The position numbers and the translations under genes were made by a program. The notes under the pieces were generated by a model. It was given only the letters and a program-made list of their open reading frames with translations, was not told where the DNA came from and made no database searches. 64,000 nucleotides of DNA from DASUPK01 sp963736685 (GTDB lineage: Bacteria > Actinomycetota > Thermoleophilia > Solirubrobacterales > 70-9): positions 1-64,000 of the forward strand of contig CAVTPZ010000008.1 of the NCBI GenBank assembly GCA_963736685.1. Reading direction: 5' to 3'. Below are positions 1-6,401 of this stretch, in pieces. The stretch's first letter is position 1, and each line of letters opens with the position of its first letter.

Positions 1-76
1 CGCCCACCACGGCGAGCCCGAACAGCAGGCGTCGACCGTTCCCTCGTTGCTTTGACTGTTCCCTGCGTCGCAACAC
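1..76 (-). CDS. N-terminus of a membrane or secreted protein (partial)
   Basis: A reading frame on the minus strand opens at a GTG (74-76) preceded at about five bases by AGGAGGG, a strong ribosome binding site, and runs off the left edge. The 25 visible residues are strongly basic (RRREQSK, NGRR) and then turn hydrophobic (LLFGLAVVG), the pattern of a signal peptide or signal anchor. It lies 64 bases downstream of rel on the same strand and could be co-transcribed. No function can be assigned from so short a piece; it is called on the binding site plus signal-like composition. Confidence 0.5.
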   Translation of the reverse strand, partial: MLRRREQSKQRGNGRRLLFGLAVVG

Positions 77-140
77 TCTTTCCCTCCTACGTCCCACCAT
101 CCCTGGCGGATTGACTTTCAGTCAGAGATTATTGGAACAC

Positions 141-2429
141 TCAGCCGGTCGGAGTGACTCGGTATGCGTCGAAAACTCCGTCGACGTTCCGCAGACGGGA
201 GATGCACTGCTTGAGCTGCTCCGTGTCACCCACCTCGAGCACGAAGCGGTTCTTCACCATCGGATGCTTGGTCGCGCATCGCGCCTCCAGGATGTTCAGG
301 CCCGCCTCCGCGAAGGTGCGCGATAGGTCTTCGAGGAGGCGCGTTCGGTCCCAGGCATCGACCTGGAGCTCGACCCGGTAGGAGGACTCGTTGTCGCCGT
401 CCCAACTCACCTCTGTGAAGCGCTCCGGAGCCTTCTTCAGGGCGACCACGTTGCGGCAGTCGGCACGATGCACGGTGATCCCGCGGCCGAGCGAGACGTA
501 GCCGACGATTTCGTCGCCGGGGACGGGACGGCAGCACTTGGCGAGCCTGACCGCCACGTCCTCGATGCCCTTCACCTTGATCCCGAAGCTGGTGGCCTCG
601 CGAGTACGCCGACGGGCCTCGTCGGTCCCCTTGATCAGGCCCTCGGCCGGCTCCTCCTCGACGGCCTCACCGCGCTTCAGGCGCTGCATCACCTTGTTGG
701 TGACGACCTTGGTGGAGATCTTCGACTGGCCGAGCGCGATGTAGAAGTCGTCCGCCTTGCGGAAGCCCATCTCGCGGATCACGTCCACGAGCAGCGGCGA
801 ACCGGCCAGCTTCGGGTACGGCAGGCCCTGCTTCTTGAAGGCCTGCGCCAGGTCGTCCCGGCCCTTGTGCTCGGCGTCCTCGCGCCCCTCGCGCTGGAAC
901 CAGGCCCGGATCTTGTTGCGGGCGCGGCTCGTGCGGACGAGCTTCAGCCAGTCGCGGGAGGGGCCGCGGCCCTGCTTGGCGGTCAGGACCTCGACGATGT
1001 CGCCGCTCCGCAGCAGGTAATGCAGCGGGACGATCTTGCCGTTCACCTTCGCACCGACGCAGTGGTGGCCCACGTCGGTGTGGATCGAGTATGCGAAGTC
1101 GAGCGGTGTGGAGCCGGCGGCCAGGTTCTTGACCTCACCCTTCGGCGTGAAGACGAAGACCTCGTCCTCGAACAGGTCGACCTTGAGGGCCTCCAGGAAC
1201 GCCTGCGGCCCCTGGTTCTGCTCGTTTTCGAGCAGCTGGCGCAGCCAGGTCATCTTCTGCTTCGAGTCGGGGTCCGCGCCGCCCTCCTTGTAGATCACGT
1301 GCGCGGCGATGCCGTACTCGGCGAGGTCGTGCATCTCGGGGGTGCGGATCTGGATCTCCAGCGGGCGGCCCTCGGGCCCGATCACGGTGGTGTGCAGGGC
1401 CTGGTAGGCGTTCGCCTTCGGCATCGCGACGAAGTCCTTGAAGCGGCCGGGGAGCGGCTTCCAGAGCGAGTGGACGATGCCGATCGCGCCGTAGCAGTCC
1501 TTGACCGAGCCGACCAGGACGCGCATCGCGGTCAGGTCGAAGATCTCGTTGAACTCACGGCCCTTGCGGGTCATCTTCGTGTAGATCGAGTAGAAGTGCT
1601 TGGCGCGGCCTGAGATCTCGGCGTCGATGCCGACGTTGGCCAGCTCCTCGGCCAGGAACTCCCCGGCCTCCTCCACGTAGCGCTCGCGCTCGGCACGCTG
1701 CTGGGCGACCAGCTCCTTGATCTCGTCGTACTTGCGCGGGTGCAGGGTCGCGAAGGAAAGGTCCTCGAGCTCCCACTTGATCGCGTGGATGCCCAGCCGG
1801 TGGGCCAGCGGAGCGAAGATCTCGAGGGTCTCGCGCGCCTTCTCCTGCTGCTTCTGCTTCGGCAACGCGCCGATCGTGCGCATGTTGTGAAGGCGATCGG
1901 CCAGCTTGATCAGGATCACCCGGACGTCGGTGGCCATCGCCACCATCATCTTGCGGTAGTTCTCGGCCTGCCTCTCGTCGCGGCTCTTGAACGTGATCTC
2001 GGTGAGCTTGGTGACGCCGTCGACCAGCTGAGCGATCTCATCGCCGAAGTCGGCACGCACCTGGTCCAGGCTGGCGCTCGTGTCCTCCACCGTGTCGTGC
2101 AGCAGGGCCGCGCAGAGCGTGGCGGTGTCGAGCCGCAGCCCGGCGCAGATGCGGGCGACACCGAGCGGATGGGTGATGAAGTCCTCGCCCGAGCGCCGCT
2201 CCTGGCCGGCGTGGCTCTCGCAGGCGAAGGCGAAGGCGCGTTCGATCTCCTGTCGGTCGATGGGCTCGGTGGCATCCGAGGCGTGCTCCTCGATGACGGC
2301 GAAGAGGTCTCCGAGCAGGGCTCGCTGGTCCGCGGTGAGCTCACGGGTGATCGAGTCCGCGCGAGGCGCGCTCGCCTGCCCGTCGACCTCGCCGACGCGG
2401 GTGTGGCCGCGGCGATCCTGCTCGCGCAC
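141..2429 (-). CDS. rel: Bifunctional (p)ppGpp synthetase/hydrolase, RSH family
   Basis: Makes and degrades the stringent-response alarmone (p)ppGpp. The N-terminal HD hydrolase domain is intact (HDTVEDT, then LADRLHNMRT). The synthetase domain follows with KHFYSIYTKM and the RFKDFVAMPK segment, whose RxKD form is known from bifunctional enzymes rather than synthetase-only RelA. A TGS domain (VFVFTPKGEVKNL) and a C-terminal ACT domain complete the standard order. The open frame extends to 2783, but that would overlap recJ by over 300 bases. The GTG at 2429 lies 42 bases past the recJ stop and gives 762 residues, the usual size. It is downstream of recJ in an apparent operon. Confidence 0.96.
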   Translation of the reverse strand: MREQDRRGHTRVGEVDGQASAPRADSITRELTADQRALLGDLFAVIEEHASDATEPIDRQEIERAFAFACESHAGQERRSGEDFITHPLGVARICAGLRLDTATLCAALLHDTVEDTSASLDQVRADFGDEIAQLVDGVTKLTEITFKSRDERQAENYRKMMVAMATDVRVILIKLADRLHNMRTIGALPKQKQQEKARETLEIFAPLAHRLGIHAIKWELEDLSFATLHPRKYDEIKELVAQQRAERERYVEEAGEFLAEELANVGIDAEISGRAKHFYSIYTKMTRKGREFNEIFDLTAMRVLVGSVKDCYGAIGIVHSLWKPLPGRFKDFVAMPKANAYQALHTTVIGPEGRPLEIQIRTPEMHDLAEYGIAAHVIYKEGGADPDSKQKMTWLRQLLENEQNQGPQAFLEALKVDLFEDEVFVFTPKGEVKNLAAGSTPLDFAYSIHTDVGHHCVGAKVNGKIVPLHYLLRSGDIVEVLTAKQGRGPSRDWLKLVRTSRARNKIRAWFQREGREDAEHKGRDDLAQAFKKQGLPYPKLAGSPLLVDVIREMGFRKADDFYIALGQSKISTKVVTNKVMQRLKRGEAVEEEPAEGLIKGTDEARRRTREATSFGIKVKGIEDVAVRLAKCCRPVPGDEIVGYVSLGRGITVHRADCRNVVALKKAPERFTEVSWDGDNESSYRVELQVDAWDRTRLLEDLSRTFAEAGLNILEARCATKHPMVKNRFVLEVGDTEQLKQCISRLRNVDGVFDAYRVTPTG

Positions 2430-2470
2430 GGCGCCGTCGCCGGCCAGCGCCTTGCCGCCGCCGGTCTCGG

Positions 2471-5092
2471 TTACGCCTGTGCTCTTGCTTGGAGAAATCG
2501 GATGGCCTCCTGGTGTTTGGCGACACAGGCCCCGTAGGCCCGAGATCGCCCCAGATCCGTCTTCTCCGAGGATAAAACCCTCAGGGCGGGGGCGGCGCGA
2601 TCCGCGCCCCACTCGCACAGGCCGAGCTCGCAGAGAACCCGCAGGCAGCGGGCCGCGGTCTCGGGCGTGCGCGGGTACTCGGCACCACCCGACAGGACCG
2701 TGCGGAGCTCGGCGCCCTCGGCCTGGCCCCTGAGATCCGTGAGCGCGCGCCAGATCTCGGCGATCGAGGTGCGCAGATCCCACTCACGATCGAGCAGGCG
2801 CTCGGTCAGCTGGACCTCCGCGGGGCCGTAGGCGAGGTGGAGGTAGCCGTGAGTCTCTGCGTCCGCCCGGGCGAGACCCTCGACAGCCTCGCTCGGCGGG
2901 GGATCGATCGCAACGATGTGGCGGAAGCCGCGGGGCGCATCGGGCCTCTGAGCGAGGACTGTCCAATCGACCAGCACCAGGGTGGCCCCGTCCGGGCTCC
3001 GCAGGGCGGCGTCGATCGATTCGGAGCCGCAGCGGCAGCAGGCGATCCTCGGGAGGGATGCCCCGAAGCGCCTTGGGTCGGCCGCGGCGGAGGCCAGTTG
3101 GGCCCGCCGGGCGGCATCGGCGCAGATGGCGAGAACGGGCTCGCCGCTCGAGATCAGCTCGGCGAGCGAGGCGACGGCGGCGCCTCCTCGGCGATCGACC
3201 TGTTCGCGCCTGGGCCCGTCGGGGGCGCGAACGTCCAGCAGCGCGCCCGGGCTCCCCGCGCTCACCCGCTCGAGTTCGTGCTCGAGCCTCTGCCACCACT
3301 CCGGGTCGGGGCCCGGGCAGCCGTCTCCGCATGGGCGACGCTCCGGGTCCTCGGCCGGACCCCCGAGCGGATAGAGCTCGCGGACGACCACCCGGGGCTG
3401 CTCGGCCCCGTTCCAGCGGTCCACCTCGAGCTCGACCGAGAGGTCCAGGGGCTGGTCCTCCCGGCGAGAGATCTCGCCATTCATGCCGAACGCGACGCCC
3501 GCCGCGCGGCCGGCGCCGCTCTCGAGCTGGAAGCGGGAGTGCTTGCCCTCCTGGCCGAGAGGCCGGACCTCTCGCAGGCGGCCCGAGGGGACCAGGAGTC
3601 GGGGGCCGGGGTTGCCCATGCCGAATGGGCCGAGGGTCTCGAGCTGGCGGGCGAGGTCCATGCCGATTCCCTCGCGGCCCACGCCCACCAGAGCGTCGAG
3701 GTGCTCGGTCCGGACGAGGTCGTCGGAGTCGATCTCGGAGGCGGCGTGCTCGATGAAGGCTTTGCGGAAGGCGTCGACGCGGTCGGCTTCGAGCTCGAGG
3801 CCGGCGGCCGCCCGGTGACCTCCGTACCGGGTGAGGTGCTCCGAGGTGGCGTCGAGGGCGGCGACCAGGTCGAATCCGGGGATGCTGCGAGCGGAACCCT
3901 TCGCCGTCCCGTTGTCGACCGAGAGCAGGATGGTGGGCCGGAAGTGCCGCTCGACGAGACGGGATGCGGCGATGCCGACGACGCCGGGATGCCACCCCTC
4001 GCCGGCCAGGACGAGGGCGGGCGCCTCCTTCAGCGAGTCCGGCAGCTCCGAGCGGGCGCGCTGCGCCCCCTCCACCACCTTCTGCTCCGCCCAGCGGCGC
4101 TCGGCGTTGGCCCGGTCGAGCTCGGCGGCGATCGCGGCGGCGCGCTCGGGATCGTCGGTGAGCATCAACTCGACTCCGGCGTCCGCTCGGTAGAGCCGCC
4201 CGGCGGCGTTGATCCGCGGAGCCAGCCGGAAGCCGAGAGAGCCCGCGTCGACCGACTCGGGGTCGACGGACGCGGCAGCCATCAGGGCACGCAGCCCGAC
4301 GCGGGGGCCCTCGCGGAACAGGCGCAGGCCCTCCCGGACGAGGCGGCGGTTTTCCCCGACGAGCGGGACCATGTCGGCGACCGTCGCGAGGGCGACCATG
4401 TCGAGCGCGGCGTCGGTGGGATGCCGGGTGCCCCCCACCGTCTCGGTGGCGCCCTTGCCGGCGGCGTCGCAGAGGGCGGTCGCGAGCTTGTAGGCGACGC
4501 CGGCGGCGCAGAGCCCTTCGAAGGGGTAATCCGAGACGACCGGGTGAATGATCGGACAGTCGGGCAGGGTCTCGCCGGGGAGGTGATGGTCGGTAACCAC
4601 GACCTGCATGCCGGCGGCTCGGGCGGCAGCGACCTCCTCGACGGAGCCGATCCCGCAATCGACGGTGATGACGAGCTCGGTGCCGCGGCGCTGGAGCTGC
4701 TCGACGCTCGACATCGTCAGCCCGTAGCCATCGGAGAGCCTGTCGGGGATGAACCAGTCGCACTCGGCGCCGAGGGCGCGGAGGGTCGAGACGAGGATCG
4801 CGGTCGAGGTGACGCCGTCGACGTCGTAGTCGCCGTGGACCGTGATCCGGCCCGGGCCGCGCGCGGCCGAGAGGATCAGCTCGCACGTCTCCTCCATTCC
4901 GCGGAAGTCGGTGGGTGCATGGGCCTCGCGGGCCTCGAGGAAGCGGCGGGCCGCATCGACCGTCCGGTAGCCGCGCCTGACGAGCGTGACGGCGACCGGC
5001 TCGGCCAGCCGAAGCTCCGCAGCGAGACGCCGAACCTCGCCGTAGTCATAGGGATCAGCGGCAAACGCACGGGCGGGATCCATCGAGGCCAT
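2471..5092 (-). CDS. recJ: Single-stranded-DNA exonuclease RecJ, long form
   Basis: 5'-3' single-strand exonuclease for recombination and mismatch repair. DHH-family motifs are present in order: HGDYDVDGVTS, then VVTDHH, and the DHHA1-side INAAGRLYRADAGVEL. The nuclease core fills about the first 570 residues. Some 300 further residues have no obvious motif, making the 873-aa protein longer than the roughly 570-aa enterobacterial enzyme. The ATG at 5092 is chosen; an ATG at 5083 is equally possible and neither has a strong binding site. The longer frame to 5173 would run into the palindrome at 5144-5180. rel follows 42 bases downstream. Confidence 0.95.
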   Translation of the reverse strand: MASMDPARAFAADPYDYGEVRRLAAELRLAEPVAVTLVRRGYRTVDAARRFLEAREAHAPTDFRGMEETCELILSAARGPGRITVHGDYDVDGVTSTAILVSTLRALGAECDWFIPDRLSDGYGLTMSSVEQLQRRGTELVITVDCGIGSVEEVAAARAAGMQVVVTDHHLPGETLPDCPIIHPVVSDYPFEGLCAAGVAYKLATALCDAAGKGATETVGGTRHPTDAALDMVALATVADMVPLVGENRRLVREGLRLFREGPRVGLRALMAAASVDPESVDAGSLGFRLAPRINAAGRLYRADAGVELMLTDDPERAAAIAAELDRANAERRWAEQKVVEGAQRARSELPDSLKEAPALVLAGEGWHPGVVGIAASRLVERHFRPTILLSVDNGTAKGSARSIPGFDLVAALDATSEHLTRYGGHRAAAGLELEADRVDAFRKAFIEHAASEIDSDDLVRTEHLDALVGVGREGIGMDLARQLETLGPFGMGNPGPRLLVPSGRLREVRPLGQEGKHSRFQLESGAGRAAGVAFGMNGEISRREDQPLDLSVELEVDRWNGAEQPRVVVRELYPLGGPAEDPERRPCGDGCPGPDPEWWQRLEHELERVSAGSPGALLDVRAPDGPRREQVDRRGGAAVASLAELISSGEPVLAICADAARRAQLASAAADPRRFGASLPRIACCRCGSESIDAALRSPDGATLVLVDWTVLAQRPDAPRGFRHIVAIDPPPSEAVEGLARADAETHGYLHLAYGPAEVQLTERLLDREWDLRTSIAEIWRALTDLRGQAEGAELRTVLSGGAEYPRTPETAARCLRVLCELGLCEWGADRAAPALRVLSSEKTDLGRSRAYGACVAKHQEAIRFLQARAQA

Positions 5093-5143
5093 CCAGCCAT
5101 CTTGAGTTCGGTGCCCGACGGAACCGCTGGCCTTGGACGCAGT

Positions 5144-5180
5144 TGGTGAGTTCTTCCGGAATACCCGGAACAACTCACCA
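5144..5180. repeat. Palindromic repeat, copy 1 (3' end of DUF559 gene)
   Basis: Sixteen-base arms (TGGTGAGTTCTTCCGG and its inverse at 5165-5180) pair with one mismatch around a five-base AATAC loop. The stop codon of the AbiEi/DUF559 gene (5175-5177) is inside the right arm. A second copy at 6014-6050 in the same orientation matches at 31 of 37 positions. Similarity between the two sites stops at the palindrome edges, so the palindrome itself appears to be the repeated unit. The hairpin might also terminate the gene. Confidence 0.85.
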
Positions 5181-6032
5181 GAGGCCTGTCAGGAGAGCCC
5201 GGATGGTCCTGACCACCTCATCCGACCCCCGGGTCACCTGGCGCCAGGTGAACCGAGTGACACTGAACCCCAACACTCGGAGCCGGTTGTCACGCGACCG
5301 GTCCGCCTCGAACGCGGCCCGGCCGCGATGAGACCCCCAGCCATCAACTTCCGCAATCAACCGCTCGGCGCGCCAGAGGAAGTCCACGACATATCTGTCA
5401 ATCCGAACGTTCACTTCCGGCCGGGGAAGGCGGTGGCGGCGACAGAGGGCGAGGAACTTCGTCTCGAGCTCGCTGCGGCTGTGGTCGGGCGTGATGGACT
5501 CCCCGACGGGAAGGCGGAGGTACTCCGCTTGGCGTAAAGCGGCTGCGAACTGGTCGGCCGAGAGAACCCGGTGAAGATCCGCGAGCGTCCTCGTCGGCTT
5601 CGTGACGGGGATACCTGCTCGGCGCGTTACATCGGCTGGGGAAAGAGTGATTGACCGATGCAATCGGATTCCCGGCCTGCTCTTGCCCTCCCCGGGAACC
5701 GTGACGTGGATCAGCGGACGCTCGTCGCCGAGTATTCCCCGCTGCTGCACCATCCCCCATAGACCGGCGGCGCTCAGATGGCTGAGAGCTGCGCCGCGGC
5801 CGCAGGCCAAGACTGCCGCCATCCACCTCCCCTCATTGCCTATGTTCGGGTGTCCGACTGCGTAGACAGCGCGGTGGATGCGGAAGAGGCGACCGGCCCG
5901 GACGCGATCACTGATCGTGCTGGATGGAAGTCCGAGGGACTTCAGCTGCAGCAACGAGAGAACGCCATGTTGCCGGCCAGCTACCCGGGCGATTGCGGCC
6001 TCTCGGCGGTGATTGGTGAGTTCCTCCGGCAT
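5175..6032 (-). CDS. AbiEi-like/DUF559 nuclease-fold protein in a palindrome-bracketed cassette
   Basis: The 285-aa protein combines an N-terminal winged-helix segment like AbiEi antitoxins (about residues 1-70; ARVAGRQHGVLSLLQL, ISDRVRAGRLFRIHRAVYA) with a C-terminal DUF559/Vsr-type PD-(D/E)XK fold (about 190-285; ELETKFLALCRRH, VVDFLWRAERLIAEVDGWG, DRSRDNRLRVLGF, RFTWRQV). The acidic residues of VDF and EVDGW fit a nuclease site. Family members are common in actinobacteria and often labelled type IV antitoxin-like, but no toxin gene is adjacent. The ATG (6030-6032) sits in the loop of one palindromic repeat and the TGA in the arm of the other. It lies between the SecDF locus and recJ. Activity and target are unknown. 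Confidence 0.8.
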   Translation of the reverse strand: MPEELTNHRREAAIARVAGRQHGVLSLLQLKSLGLPSSTISDRVRAGRLFRIHRAVYAVGHPNIGNEGRWMAAVLACGRGAALSHLSAAGLWGMVQQRGILGDERPLIHVTVPGEGKSRPGIRLHRSITLSPADVTRRAGIPVTKPTRTLADLHRVLSADQFAAALRQAEYLRLPVGESITPDHSRSELETKFLALCRRHRLPRPEVNVRIDRYVVDFLWRAERLIAEVDGWGSHRGRAAFEADRSRDNRLRVLGFSVTRFTWRQVTRGSDEVVRTIRALLTGLW

Positions 6033-6050
6033 ACTCGGGAGAAGTCACCA
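6014..6050. repeat. Palindromic repeat, copy 2 (5' end of DUF559 gene)
   Basis: An imperfect palindrome with arms GGTGAGTTCCTCCGG and GGGAGAAGTCACC around a CATA loop, in the same orientation as the copy at 5144-5180. Read on the minus strand, the gene's ATG falls in the hairpin loop, so folding of the transcript could influence initiation. Together the copies bracket an interval of 907 bases that contains only the DUF559 gene. Confidence 0.8.
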
Positions 6051-6128
6051 ACTCCACCGATCTCGCCCCCTTCAACGCCGCTTTTCGTCCCGGCGCCCCC
6101 TCATCGCCGGTGTTCGCCCGGCGAACGG

Positions 6129-6401
6129 CTAGATGTGCTCCGCCTCCACGCCTGAGCGCACTCCCATTGCGTAGACGACGGCCAGGCCGATCAGGGTGCC
6201 TGGGATCGCATAGAAGGCCGTCGCCAGGTCGGTGTCGCCGATCGTCTTGCCGAGCAGGATCTGGGCGATCGCGCCGCTCGCCATCGCGCCCACGGCGGCT
6301 CCCAGGAACGCGCCCACGATGCCGCCCTGGAAGCGGTCGGGGACGAAGACCGTGAAGTGCCAGAGGGCGACTCCCATCGTGAACCAGACCAGTGCGGCCA
6401 T
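6129..6401 (-). CDS. Small integral membrane protein
   Basis: A 90-residue protein with about three hydrophobic stretches (WFTMGVALWHFTVFV, GGIVGAFLGAAVGAMASGAIA, YAIPGTLIGLAVVYAMGV) and two short polar links. The glycine-rich middle helix resembles small GlsB/transglycosylase-associated membrane proteins, but I cannot assign it with confidence. Its ATG shares one base with the secDF stop codon (TGATG at 6399-6403), so translation is probably coupled to SecDF. A role in the membrane near the Sec machinery is only an inference from position. Confidence 0.7.
   Translation of the reverse strand: MAALVWFTMGVALWHFTVFVPDRFQGGIVGAFLGAAVGAMASGAIAQILLGKTIGDTDLATAFYAIPGTLIGLAVVYAMGVRSGVEAEHI

Noticed and set aside
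2837..5149. 770-codon open frame on the plus strand opposite recJ
   Set aside because: It is antisense to a complete RecJ with all motifs; its translation is compositional and lacks any domain. The many other long antisense frames in this GC-rich window are rejected for the same reason.
5175..6032. Complete type IV toxin-antitoxin pair
   Set aside because: The protein has an AbiEi-like N-terminus, but no AbiEii-type nucleotidyltransferase toxin gene is adjacent; the partner frames are shadows.
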